64,000 nucleotides of DNA, from assembly GCA_006226595.1 (NCBI GenBank), contig SBGP01000108.1:1-64000 (forward strand), given 5' to 3'. Source of the stretch: Deltaproteobacteria bacterium. Lineage in GTDB: Bacteria > Myxococcota_A > UBA796 > GCA-2862545. The notes beneath the pieces are model-generated. The model searched no databases and had not been told where the DNA came from. It worked only from the letters and a program-made list of their open reading frames with translations. Below are positions 1-8,372 of this stretch, in pieces (position 1 is the first letter of the stretch; every line of letters begins with the position of its first letter). Position numbers and translations under genes: made by a program.

Positions 1-117
1 GACACCGATGCGGACGCGGATACCGATGCGGACGCGGACACCGATGCGGACGCGGACACCGATGCGGACGCGGACACCGATGCGGACGCGGACACTGATG
101 CGGACACCGACACCGAC
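1..117 (+). repeat. 18-bp tandem repeat encoding DTDADA
   Basis: Five copies of an 18-base unit (gacaccgatgcggacgcg, one copy with a single change) fill positions 1-90, followed by degenerate partial copies to 117. The unit is in frame and encodes DTDADA. The array continues past the left edge, so its full copy number cannot be seen. Such arrays are prone to length change by slippage. Confidence 0.9.
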
Positions 118-1668
118 CTCACGACGTACACCGTCGGCGGCGTCGTGCGCGGTCTCGAAGGCGACAGCCTGGGGCTGTACCTGAACGGCGTGCCGCTGGC
201 GATCACCGAGGCGGGCGCGTTCACCTTCCCGCTGGCGCTCGACGACGGCGCGTCCTGGGAGGTCACGGTGGGCTCCGGTCCCTCGTGCCCGATGCAGGTC
301 TGCGACGTGAACAACGCGACCGGCACGATTGCGGGTGCGAACTACACGAACGTCGCCGTGGACTGCCACGACCCGGAGCTGCGGATGTTCGCGGCCAACT
401 GGATGAACGACGACATCTACATCACCGATGATGTCGGCGCCGCCCCGGCGACCGCGAGCCCGCGCATCGTCGCGGGCACGAACACGACGCTCACCAACAT
501 CGGCTTCGAGGCCGCGCTCACCGTCGACGTCGACCGCGACCTTCTCTACGTGAGCGACGGCACCGCGATCAAGGTGTTCTCGGACCTCGCGAACCTCGAG
601 GGCGACGTGGCCCCGCGCCGCAGCTTCGAAACCGGTGCCAACAACCAGAGCCTGTGCATCGACAGCTTCCGCGATCGCCTGTACATCGCGAACGAGTCGA
701 CCCTGCGCGTGTTCGACGACGCGAGCCAGCTCGACGTCCGGGCCACCGCGAGTGCGGAGATCAGCCTCCCCGGCGCCAACGGCTGCTCCTACGATGCCGA
801 GAACGACCGCCTGTACCTCACCGCGTACCAGAACCGCGGCGTGTACGTGCTCGACGACGTGCGCATGCTGACCTCGTCCGACGGCGCGGACCGCACCATG
901 ACCTGGGACGTGGACAACGGACCGTCGTGGACGAACACCATCGAGTACGACGTGTGCCACGACCGGATGTACCTCGGCTCGAACCGCACCTCGCCGACCA
1001 ACCTCGCGACGCTCGCGGCCTTCGATGACGCCTCGACCCTCGACGGCGCCATCAGCTGGGAGACCGGCGCGGCAGGCTGGGTCACCGGCCGTCAGAACAT
1101 CGCGTCGACCATGGACCCGACCGGCCGGCTGTGGGCCTTCGCGGACTCCGCCAGCTACGCGTCGCTGTGGCTCGCGCCGGAGACGTGGTCGGGTGCGCTC
1201 GCGGCCACCGAGGCCGATGCGACGGTGGGCGGTGTGATCAACCGCGGCTACGCCATCCAGACCGTGCCGGTCGATGCGCATGTGCCAGTCGACCCGAACG
1301 TGTACTCCTCCGGGACGTTCAGCGTGCGCGGCACCTACGCAGGTGACGTCGACGAGGGCGCCGAGGTGCCGAGCTCGCAGGCGGACTTCAGCTGGTCGAT
1401 GAGCACGTCGACCACGCGTCGTCTGTATCCGGCGAACGGCGCGACCATCGCACCGATGGGCCCGTCGATGCCGTCGTGGGCCGACTGTGCGACCGCGACG
1501 CTGACGACGAGCAGCATCTCGGCCAACGACCCGGACTACGAGCAGATGGCCGAGGGCAACTTCCTGTGCATGCGCACGGACCAGGGGCGCCTGGCGCGGC
1601 TCGAGGTGCTGCTCATCGAGCGCTCCGTGAACCACCGCATCACGTTCGACTACGTGACCTGGGAGTAG
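1..1668 (+). CDS. Surface protein with acidic DTDADA stalk and propeller-like domain (5' partial)
   Basis: The reading frame is open from the first base, so the N-terminus lies outside the window. It opens with an Asp-rich stretch built from (DTDADA) units, then about 510 residues with recurring short blocks such as DRDLLYVSDGTAIKVF, DRLYIANESTLRVFDD and DRLYLTAYQNRGVYVLDD. That spacing resembles blades of an NHL/YncE-type beta-propeller. Low-complexity Asp/Thr/Ala stalks after a lipobox are common in myxobacterial surface proteins, so an exported or lipid-anchored protein is likely, but the signal is not visible here. No enzyme motif was seen. The stop is at 1666-1668, and 73 bases separate it from the molybdopterin enzyme. 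Confidence 0.8.
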   Translation, partial: DTDADADTDADADTDADADTDADADTDADADTDADTDTDLTTYTVGGVVRGLEGDSLGLYLNGVPLAITEAGAFTFPLALDDGASWEVTVGSGPSCPMQVCDVNNATGTIAGANYTNVAVDCHDPELRMFAANWMNDDIYITDDVGAAPATASPRIVAGTNTTLTNIGFEAALTVDVDRDLLYVSDGTAIKVFSDLANLEGDVAPRRSFETGANNQSLCIDSFRDRLYIANESTLRVFDDASQLDVRATASAEISLPGANGCSYDAENDRLYLTAYQNRGVYVLDDVRMLTSSDGADRTMTWDVDNGPSWTNTIEYDVCHDRMYLGSNRTSPTNLATLAAFDDASTLDGAISWETGAAGWVTGRQNIASTMDPTGRLWAFADSASYASLWLAPETWSGALAATEADATVGGVINRGYAIQTVPVDAHVPVDPNVYSSGTFSVRGTYAGDVDEGAEVPSSQADFSWSMSTSTTRRLYPANGATIAPMGPSMPSWADCATATLTTSSISANDPDYEQMAEGNFLCMRTDQGRLARLEVLLIERSVNHRITFDYVTWE

Positions 1669-1741
1669 GGGCGCCAGGTCACGGCATTCCTACATCTCGT
1701 CGGGTGCGCCTCGGCCACAATGTGCGCCGGCCGGGGGCACC

Positions 1742-3880
1742 ATGACGACGACCCACATTGCGACCTGCACCCTGTGCGAGGCCACCTGCGGCATCCTCGT
1801 CGACGTCGAGGACGGTCGGGTGACCCGCATCCAGGGCGATCCGGACGACCCGTTCTCCAAGGGGCACATCTGTCCCAAGGCGGCGGCGCTGGCCGATCTG
1901 CAGCACGACGCCGACCGGGTGACGCATCCGCTGCGGCGCACGGACACCGGCTGGGAGCGGGTGAGCTGGGACGAGGCCCTCGACGACATCGCCGCGCGCA
2001 TCCACGCGCTCCAGGAAGCGCACGGGCGCGACGCGATGGCCGTGTACCAGGGCAACCCCTGCGTGCACAACCTCGGCGTGATGCTGTTCAACCCGGGCTT
2101 CGTGAAGGCGCTGCGCACGACCCGCCGCTACAGCGCGACCAGCGTAGACCAGCTGCCACACATGCTCGCCAGCCTGCAGATGTTCGGCCACGAGCTGCTG
2201 TTGCCGGTGCCGGACGTCGACCACACCGACCTGATGATCGTATTCGGCGCCAACCCGCTGGTCAGCAACGGCAGCATCCTCACCGCGCCGGACATGAAGC
2301 GCCGCCTCGCGGGTGTTGCGGAGCGCGGCCGTCTCGTGGTCTTCGACCCCCGCAGGACGGAGACCGCGAAGCGCGCCACCGCCCATCACTTCATCCGCCC
2401 GGGCACGGACGTGTTCGCGCTGCTCGCCATGCTCCACGTGGTGTTCGCCGAGCGCGGGGCCCAGCTGGGTCACCTCGCGGATGGTGCGCGAAACCTGGAG
2501 GTGCTGCGGGCGTGGGCCGCGGACGTGACCCCGGAGGTCGCCGCGCGCGTCACCGGCGTCGATGCCGAGGTGCTCCGTGAGCTCGCCCTGGCGCTGTGCG
2601 ATACCCCGCGCGCAGTCGTGTATGGGCGCATGGGGGCTTGCACCCAGGACTTCGGCGGGACCACCGCGATGTTGCTCAACGCGCTGAACGCGGTCACCGG
2701 GCACCTCGACCGGGAAGGGGGGCTGATGTTCACGCAGCCGGCCCTGCCCGCCGTCTACCCGCCGGCCGGGCGTCCGGGCGCCGCCCGACGCCGTTTCGCG
2801 CGCTGGCGCAGTCGGGTGCGCGGCTTGCCCGAGTTCGGCGGTGAGCTGCCGGTGGCGACGCTGGCCGAGGACATCCTCGAGCCGGGCGACGACCGCATTC
2901 GCGGCCTGGTCGTGTGGGCTGGAAACCCGGTGCTCTCCTGCCCGAACGGCGCGCAGCTCGACGAGGCGATGGCGGCGCTCGACCTGCTCGTGTCGGTGGA
3001 CCTGTACCTGACCGAGACCAGCCGCCATGCGCACTACGTGCTCCCCGTGGTGCCGCCGCTGTCGCGCCCCCACTACGATGCGGCGTTCCATGCGCTCGCT
3101 ACCCGCAACGTCGCCAAGTTCAGCCCGCCGGTGCTGCCGGCGACCGGCGAAGAGCGGCAGGACTGGGAGGTCGCCACCGCGCTACAGGCGCGTCTTCAGG
3201 CGCTTCGCGGTGTCTCGCTCGCGAAGCGGGCCACCCTGGCGGCTCAGCGGGCGCTCGGGCCGCGTGGCGTGCTCGCCGCCGGGCTTCGCCTCGGGCCACA
3301 TGGCCTGCGGAACGGACGCGGCGCGGTGTCGCTGCGCAAGCTCGAGGCCCACCCTCACGGGCTCGATCTCGGGCCGCTCCACACCTGTCTGCGGGAGCGC
3401 ATGCCCAGCGACTGGCCGGGGCTCGACCTGTGCCCGGAGATCTACACGGCGGACCGGGACCGGGTCGCCGAGGTCGCGGCATCCGACCCCGAGCCGCTGG
3501 TGCTCATCGGGCGACGCCAGCTGCGCACCAACAACAGCTGGCTGCACAACGCGCCGCGGCTGATGAAGGGCAAGGATCGGTGCACGCTCATGGTTCACCC
3601 CGACGACGCGGCGTCGCGCGGGCTCGCGGCGGGCGACCGGGTACGCGTGCGGTCGCGGGTGGGTGTCGTGGAGGTGCCGGTGGAGCTCACCGACACCGTC
3701 ATGCGCGGTGTCGTCAGCCTGCCGCACGGCTTCGGCCACGGTCGCGAGGGCGTGAGCTGGACCACGGCCGCTCGGCACCCTGGCGCGTCGATCAACGACC
3801 TCACCGACGAGCAGCGGGTCGACCCGATCTCCGGCAATGCCGCGCTCAACGGCACGCCGGTGCATCTGGAGAAGGTCTGA
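1742..3880 (+). CDS. Molybdopterin-dependent oxidoreductase, single subunit
   Basis: The 712-residue protein begins with a [4Fe-4S] motif, C9-x2-C12-x3-C16-x27-C44, typical of the DMSO-reductase superfamily (formate dehydrogenase, NapA and relatives). The molybdopterin-binding body follows, with blocks such as DLMIVFGANPL and VVFDPRRTETAKRA. The C-terminal dinucleotide-binding domain (from about residue 590) carries the RRQLRTNNSW and GDRVRVRSRVG signatures. The start follows a G-rich ribosome site (gggggcacc). No Cys or SeCys is seen where formate dehydrogenases and NapA have their Mo ligand; the local sequence is ATSVDQLP, so Ser or Asp may serve. No iron-sulfur or membrane-anchor subunit lies beside it, so substrate and electron partner are unknown. 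There is no Tat signal, so it is probably cytoplasmic. Confidence 0.88.
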   Translation: MTTTHIATCTLCEATCGILVDVEDGRVTRIQGDPDDPFSKGHICPKAAALADLQHDADRVTHPLRRTDTGWERVSWDEALDDIAARIHALQEAHGRDAMAVYQGNPCVHNLGVMLFNPGFVKALRTTRRYSATSVDQLPHMLASLQMFGHELLLPVPDVDHTDLMIVFGANPLVSNGSILTAPDMKRRLAGVAERGRLVVFDPRRTETAKRATAHHFIRPGTDVFALLAMLHVVFAERGAQLGHLADGARNLEVLRAWAADVTPEVAARVTGVDAEVLRELALALCDTPRAVVYGRMGACTQDFGGTTAMLLNALNAVTGHLDREGGLMFTQPALPAVYPPAGRPGAARRRFARWRSRVRGLPEFGGELPVATLAEDILEPGDDRIRGLVVWAGNPVLSCPNGAQLDEAMAALDLLVSVDLYLTETSRHAHYVLPVVPPLSRPHYDAAFHALATRNVAKFSPPVLPATGEERQDWEVATALQARLQALRGVSLAKRATLAAQRALGPRGVLAAGLRLGPHGLRNGRGAVSLRKLEAHPHGLDLGPLHTCLRERMPSDWPGLDLCPEIYTADRDRVAEVAASDPEPLVLIGRRQLRTNNSWLHNAPRLMKGKDRCTLMVHPDDAASRGLAAGDRVRVRSRVGVVEVPVELTDTVMRGVVSLPHGFGHGREGVSWTTAARHPGASINDLTDEQRVDPISGNAALNGTPVHLEKV

Positions 3881-4141
3881 TCTGGACGGCTGTTCGAGGA
3901 GTTCCTTCCAGCCTCTCCAGGATGTACACAACCGCCGAGAGGTAGCTGGAGCCCCGCCGGCACACGGACATCGGGCTGCCACCGACCCGTGAGATCCGAT
4001 CCCTGTGCATGTCGAAGATCGCCTGTTCATGGGCGTCGACGCGGTGCGTGACAAAGGACGACGAGCTTGTGCGAACCCTTTGCGTGCGTCTTGTCCAGGG
4101 TTTGGATATGGTTTGGGGGCATCGTGTACAGGGAAGGACCC
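3881..4141. other. Intergenic leader of the desaturase gene
   Basis: No convincing gene lies in these 261 bases. It is less G+C-rich toward its right end and presumably carries the promoter of the desaturase. Two TGTACA hexamers occur (3924-3929 and 4125-4130), but they are far apart and no clear -35/-10 pair could be assigned. Confidence 0.5.
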
Positions 4142-5794
4142 ATGAGCGAGACGCGCAAGACGGCAATCATCATCGGCTCGGGCATCGGGGGGCTTAGCCT
4201 CGGCATCCGGCTGCAGGCCGCGGGGTACGACACCACCATCGTCGAGGCGCTCGACAAGCCGGGTGGGCGTGCCTACGTCCGCCAGCAGGATGGCTTCACC
4301 TTCGACATGGGCCCCACGGTCCTCACCGTGCCGCACTTCATCGAGGAGCTGTTCGCGCTCGAGCGCGATGAGCCCGGCCTCGACGCGCTGGACTTCCCGG
4401 ACGAGATCCTGCCGAAGACCGCGCACGCCACGGAGCTGCGCATCCGCGAGGGCTGGTCGAGCGGACCCCGCACGCACGAGTACGTGAAGATCCGCCCGAT
4501 CCTGCCGTTCTACCGAATCTATTTCGACGACGGCACCTACTTCGACTACGACGGCGATCCCGAGAGCACCCGCCGCCAGATCGAGGCCATCGAGCCCGCC
4601 GATCTCGAGGGCTATGAGCGCTTTCACCGCGATGCGCGCGCCATCTTCGAGCGCGGCTTCCTCGAGCTCGGCTACACCTACTTCGGTGACCCGTGGTCGA
4701 TGATCAAGGTCATCCCCGACCTGTTCAAGCTCGACGCGGTGCGCTCGCTGTTCGGGTTCACCGCCCGGTACTTCAAGAGTGACAAGCTGCGTCAGGTGTT
4801 CTCGTTCGAGACCTTGCTCATCGGCGGCAATCCGCTCCGGGTGCCCGCGATCTACGCGATGATCCACTTCGTCGAGAAGACCTGGGGCATCCACTTCGCG
4901 ATGGGCGGCACGGGTGCGCTCGTCGACGGCTTCGTGCGCAAGTACGAGGAGCTCGGCGGCACCATGCGCTACGACGCGAGCGTCGACGAGATCCTGATCG
5001 AGAAGCGCACGGCGAAGGGTGTGCGGCTGCACACCGGCGAGGAGCTGCACGCGGACCTGGTCGTGTCCAACGCGGACTACGCGACCACGTACATGAAGCT
5101 CATCGACAAGAAGCACCGCACCTGGAACCCGGACTGGAAGGTGAAGGCGCTGCGCTACTCGATGAGCCTGGTCGTCATCTACTTCGGCTTCGAGAAGCGC
5201 GAGGGTGAGACGCTCGACCTGCAGCACCACAACATCATCCTCGGGCCTCGCTACGAGGAGCTGCTCACCGACATCTTCGATCGCAAGAAGCTCGCGGACG
5301 ACTTCAGCCAGTACCTGCACATCCCGACGCTCACCGACCCGAGCCTGGCGCCCGAAGGGCACCACGCCGCGTACACGCTCATCCCGGTGCCCCACAACGG
5401 CAGCGGGCTGAACTGGGACGAGATCGGTGAGGGCTTCGTCGACAAGGTGCTCGGCATGCTCGACGACGAGGGCTTCATTCCCGGCCTTCGCGAGCGCGTC
5501 GTCACGAAGAGCTTCATCACGCCGGACTACTTCGAGGGCAAGCTGCAGGCCTACCTGGGCAACGCCTTCGGCGTGGAGCCGCGCCTCGAGCACTCCGCGT
5601 GGTTCCGCCCGCACAACCGCTCCGAGGACATCACCAACCTGTACCTGGTCGGTGCCAGTGCCCAGCCGGGTGCGGGCACGCCGTCGGTGATGATGTCGGC
5701 GAAGATGACCTGCCGGGCCATCGTCGAGGACCACGGGGTCCAGGCCGAGAAGCCCGAGCGGAGCGAGATCAGCGAGCCGGCGGCCGCGAAGTAG
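4142..5794 (+). CDS. crtI: Phytoene desaturase-like FAD oxidoreductase (CrtI family)
   Basis: This 550-residue protein has an N-terminal dinucleotide fold ([20 protein letters not shown], residues 9-28) followed by the GGRAYV block. Near the C-terminus is the CrtI-type flavin signature [20 protein letters not shown]. Length and motifs match bacterial carotenoid desaturases, which introduce double bonds into phytoene or related polyenes at the membrane. The ATG at 4142 is chosen because a good ribosome site (agggaagg) sits just upstream; a longer frame opens at 4067 without one. No phytoene synthase or other carotenoid gene is next to it, so it could also be a saturase or isomerase of the same family. 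The next gene converges from the minus strand. Confidence 0.85.
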   Translation: MSETRKTAIIIGSGIGGLSLGIRLQAAGYDTTIVEALDKPGGRAYVRQQDGFTFDMGPTVLTVPHFIEELFALERDEPGLDALDFPDEILPKTAHATELRIREGWSSGPRTHEYVKIRPILPFYRIYFDDGTYFDYDGDPESTRRQIEAIEPADLEGYERFHRDARAIFERGFLELGYTYFGDPWSMIKVIPDLFKLDAVRSLFGFTARYFKSDKLRQVFSFETLLIGGNPLRVPAIYAMIHFVEKTWGIHFAMGGTGALVDGFVRKYEELGGTMRYDASVDEILIEKRTAKGVRLHTGEELHADLVVSNADYATTYMKLIDKKHRTWNPDWKVKALRYSMSLVVIYFGFEKREGETLDLQHHNIILGPRYEELLTDIFDRKKLADDFSQYLHIPTLTDPSLAPEGHHAAYTLIPVPHNGSGLNWDEIGEGFVDKVLGMLDDEGFIPGLRERVVTKSFITPDYFEGKLQAYLGNAFGVEPRLEHSAWFRPHNRSEDITNLYLVGASAQPGAGTPSVMMSAKMTCRAIVEDHGVQAEKPERSEISEPAAAK

Positions 5795-5817
5795 CGGCGC
5801 GGCCGGCTCCCGCGGAA

Positions 5818-6315
5818 TCAGTGCACGCGGACCTGGCCGCGGGGCACCGGGAACAGGCGCAGGTTGGGTGCGTCGGTGCACTCGAGGTCGTAGCCGATGT
5901 ACGAGTAGCTGATCTGGTCGGTCTCGCCGCGGCCCGCGCCGTTGTCGCGGACCCGGGTGATGACCGTCTCGCCGGTCTTGTCCTGGCCGTCCCAGGTGCC
6001 GTCGAGGATGACGCCGCTGATCCAGGCGTCGTCGCCGTCGATGAACACGCAGTCGACCTCGGCGACGAAGCCCTCACCGTTCTCGAAGCGGTCGATGTAG
6101 GTGCCGAACACCAGGCCCTCGTCGTCCTCGCGGGCGCTGATCGAGAAGTTCGCGTCGCAGGGCCGGCCCTTGTCGTCACACATGTCGGAGCTCCCGACAG
6201 TCACCAGGGTCGCACCGCCCGCGTAGGCCGTCGACGGAAACAGCGCGGCAGCGAGCGGCCCGGCGACGGTGAGGGCGGCGAACAGCACGGTAGGCGAAGC
6301 GAGCGTCTTGAACAT
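5818..6315 (-). CDS. Small exported protein of unknown function
   Basis: The 165-residue product starts at the ATG at 6315, preceded on the minus strand by a strong ribosome site (aaggag, 6 bases away). A Sec signal peptide is plain: MFKTLASPTVLFAALTVAGP, then a cut likely after STAYA near residue 32. The mature part is acidic, with four Cys that could form disulfides (SSDMCDDKGRPCD, VDCVFI, DLECTD) and a beta-rich look (GETVITRVRDNGAGRGETD). I recognise no family. It converges on the desaturase gene 23 bases away and has its own upstream region with a palindrome. Confidence 0.75.
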   Translation of the reverse strand: MFKTLASPTVLFAALTVAGPLAAALFPSTAYAGGATLVTVGSSDMCDDKGRPCDANFSISAREDDEGLVFGTYIDRFENGEGFVAEVDCVFIDGDDAWISGVILDGTWDGQDKTGETVITRVRDNGAGRGETDQISYSYIGYDLECTDAPNLRLFPVPRGQVRVH

Positions 6316-6582
6316 GGGATTCTCCTTGGCGGGGGAGAGGAGCGAGCCCCCGGTTGGTGCTGCTGTTGTAGCCGTCCGGATCTTGGCAAAGTGTCCGAAA
6401 TCGGACATGTCTCGGATTTTCTGGGAAGTTTCTGTTCGAGGTCCGATTTCATGGGTGTGTACGGGGTCTGAGGCCCTCCAGTCCCGGTCCGCTTTCATAC
6501 TCCTAGACTGTCGGGTGGGCCGACATATTGGGTCCGTTGAGCCGAGAGGCGCGCGGTGCCGATTCGCGATAGTCCCCGCGAC
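6316..6582. other. Divergent intergenic region
   Basis: These 267 bases between two divergent starts hold no gene. The stretch is richer in A+T than its flanks and carries the palindrome cluster at 6392-6450. A GATAGT hexamer at 6568-6573 sits nine bases before the plus-strand ATG and may be its -10 element. Confidence 0.5.
6392..6407. promoter_or_regulatory. Palindromic operator candidate TGTCCGAAATCGGACA
   Basis: This is an inverted repeat with 7-base arms around two bases, lying in the gap between two divergent exported-protein genes (starts at 6315 on minus and 6583 on plus). A related half site, GTCCGATTTC, recurs at 6441-6450, and TCGGATTTTC at 6412-6421. The arrangement suggests repeated binding of one repressor or activator, but no regulator gene is adjacent. 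Confidence 0.45.
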
Positions 6583-7161
6583 ATGCGCACTCTCCTTTTC
6601 TCGCTGATCTCCCTCGCGGCGTGTGGCACCGCCGAGCCTCCGCAGGCTCCAGGTACCGATGCCGTTCCCGCGGTGACGACCGTCACGCCCACGCCGTCTG
6701 GCGAGTTCCTCGTCGATGCCCAGCGGCGACTCGTCCTCCGCTCCGGCACCGAGGAGCGCGTGCTCGCCGAGGCCATCGCCGGGGGCGTCGCGCTGTCCGC
6801 GGACCAGCGGACGGCGGCATGGGCGCGGCTCATCGCCGGGGGACCCGAGGGCGCGGTCGTGCTCGCGAGCCTGCCCGAGGCCGAGCCTCGGACGCTGGTC
6901 GAGGGGGTGGTGGATCGCGTGGCCCTGTCGCCCGATGGTGCGTACGCCGCCTACGTCCGTGGGGGCGAGGTGCCTCGCATCGAGCTGGTGGCCACCGCGG
7001 GCGGCGAGCCTCGGGTGCTCACCAACGCCGACGTCGTTCGGGTCCCGGGCCAGGCCCCCGAGGGCTTCGTGCCCCCGCCCCATCGCGATCCCCCGCGCTT
7101 CGAGGGCGACGAGCTCGTGTGGGCCGCGGCCGACGGCGAACACCGCGTGAGGTGGCGCTGA
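6583..7161 (+). CDS. Lipoprotein with TolB/PD40-like repeats
   Basis: The 192-residue protein starts MRTLLFSLISLAACGTAEPP: a short signal peptide with the lipobox LAAC (Cys at residue 14), so a lipid-anchored envelope protein. The mature part has repeated blocks of the type GVALSADQRTAAWARLI and DRVALSPDGAYAAYVRGGEV, which resemble the SPDG turns of TolB/PD40 propellers, although only two or three blades fit this length. No ribosome site is visible; instead GATAGT lies nine bases upstream. The stop overlaps the next start by one base (TGATG), so it is probably co-translated with the M23 peptidase. Confidence 0.75.
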   Translation: MRTLLFSLISLAACGTAEPPQAPGTDAVPAVTTVTPTPSGEFLVDAQRRLVLRSGTEERVLAEAIAGGVALSADQRTAAWARLIAGGPEGAVVLASLPEAEPRTLVEGVVDRVALSPDGAYAAYVRGGEVPRIELVATAGGEPRVLTNADVVRVPGQAPEGFVPPPHRDPPRFEGDELVWAAADGEHRVRWR

Positions 7162-8372
7162 TGTGGTGGTTCCTGGCGACGGCGGCCGCTCAGCAGCTTG
7201 CGTTCCCGACGACGACCGAGCACGCCGAGTTCTTCTACCCGACCGCGTACTACGACCACGCAGGGGTCGACTACGACTGCGGCTCCATTCGCTACAGCGG
7301 CCACCGTGGCAGTGACTTCGGCGGCGGCGGCTTCACCGGTATGGACGCCGGACGTGACATCACCGCGGCGGCGCACGGCGTGGTGGTGGCGATCAACGAC
7401 GGTGAGTTCGACCGGTGCACCACCGCAGACTGCGCGGGAGGCGGTGGCTTCGGCAACTACGTGAAGCTCCAGCACGCCTCGGGTCGGGTCACGTACTACG
7501 CGCACCTCGCCCAGTGGAGCGTGACCGTGGCGGTCGGCGACTCCGTGTCCTGCGGCGACAAGCTCGGACGCATGGGCAGCTCCGGCTACTCCACCGGACC
7601 GCACATCCACCTCGACGCGCGCGACCGCGACAACAACCGCCTCGACCCCTTCGCTGGATCGTGCGGGGACGCCGTGGACTGGTGGGTGGACGCGGGGCCC
7701 TACGATGGGCTGCCGGGGCTCGTGTGCGACGAGGGCTACCCCGAGTGCGCCCCGGTCGCCGAGCTCACCTGCGGCGACGTGGTCCAGGCGCGAAACGACG
7801 ACCCGGGTTCCACCGACGTGCACGAGGTCTACGGCTGCCACACCGCGACCTACACCGGACCCGAGATGGCGTACACCGTGCGCAGCGGCGCCGACGAGGT
7901 GGTCACCCTCACCCTGACCGGGCTCGAGGCCGACCTCGACATCTATGCGCTCGAGACGCCGGAGTGCATGGGTCGCAGCTGCCTCGGCGTGTCGCACGAC
8001 GTGCAGGCGAACGACGAGCTGGTCGAGGTCGACGCGCTCGCGGACGTGCCGTTCACCGTCGTCGTCGACGGCTGGCAGGACGCGGTGAGCCCGTTCACGC
8101 TCACCGTGAGCTGCGACACACCCTACGTCGAACCCGGTCCCGAGGACTCGGGCCTCGAAGAGACCGGCGACCCGGAGACCGGCGACCCGGAGACCGGCGA
8201 CCCCACCAGCGGCGACAGCGACGAGCCGCTGGTCGAGCAGCCGGGCGGCTGTGCCTGCGACGCGTCGGGGCGCGCGATGCCCACGGCGTGGCTGTTCGCG
8301 GGCTTCGTGCCGCTGATCACCCGAAGACGGGCTCGGCGTAGAACTGCTTGCACCAGCGGCGATAGCGCGTGA
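7161..8372 (+). CDS. M23 (LytM-type) metallopeptidase with MYXO-CTERM-like tail
   Basis: This 403-residue protein has a very short uncharged signal sequence (MWWFLATAAAQQ). The LytM/M23 domain spans about residues 45-160: HRGSDFG supplies the first zinc ligands (HxxxD) and GPHIHLD the HxH motif. Such enzymes cut peptide cross-links in peptidoglycan. A second domain (about 195-320) is beta-rich, like a pre-peptidase C-terminal domain. A Thr/Gly/Asp/Pro linker of three ETGDP repeats follows, then a Cys-containing bend (GGCACDASG), a hydrophobic helix and an Arg cluster, as in MYXO-CTERM sorting tails. The last 56 bases overlap the convergent Rieske-family gene, so the exact C-terminus deserves caution. 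Confidence 0.85.
   Translation: MWWFLATAAAQQLAFPTTTEHAEFFYPTAYYDHAGVDYDCGSIRYSGHRGSDFGGGGFTGMDAGRDITAAAHGVVVAINDGEFDRCTTADCAGGGGFGNYVKLQHASGRVTYYAHLAQWSVTVAVGDSVSCGDKLGRMGSSGYSTGPHIHLDARDRDNNRLDPFAGSCGDAVDWWVDAGPYDGLPGLVCDEGYPECAPVAELTCGDVVQARNDDPGSTDVHEVYGCHTATYTGPEMAYTVRSGADEVVTLTLTGLEADLDIYALETPECMGRSCLGVSHDVQANDELVEVDALADVPFTVVVDGWQDAVSPFTLTVSCDTPYVEPGPEDSGLEETGDPETGDPETGDPTSGDSDEPLVEQPGGCACDASGRAMPTAWLFAGFVPLITRRRARRRTACTSGDSA
8160..8204 (+). repeat. 15-bp tandem repeat encoding ETGDP (3 copies)
   Basis: Three copies of gagaccggcgacccg (last base changed in copy three) lie in frame in the M23 peptidase gene and encode the ETGDP linker just before the sorting tail. Confidence 0.9.

Noticed and set aside
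3924-4130. Two TGTACA sites considered as a LitR/CarH light-control operator of the desaturase
   Set aside because: They are about 200 bases apart and single; a functional operator needs closely spaced copies, and no MerR/B12-binding regulator gene is present.
3846-4166. Possible small minus-strand gene (about 106 codons) in the desaturase leader
   Set aside because: It overlaps the end of the molybdopterin gene and the start of the desaturase gene, has no ribosome site and shows no plausible protein features.
3182-5881. Long minus-strand open frame (899 codons) under the molybdopterin and desaturase genes
   Set aside because: It runs across two well-supported plus-strand genes and the gap between them; its composition (Arg/Val/Glu/His rich) is that of an antisense shadow.
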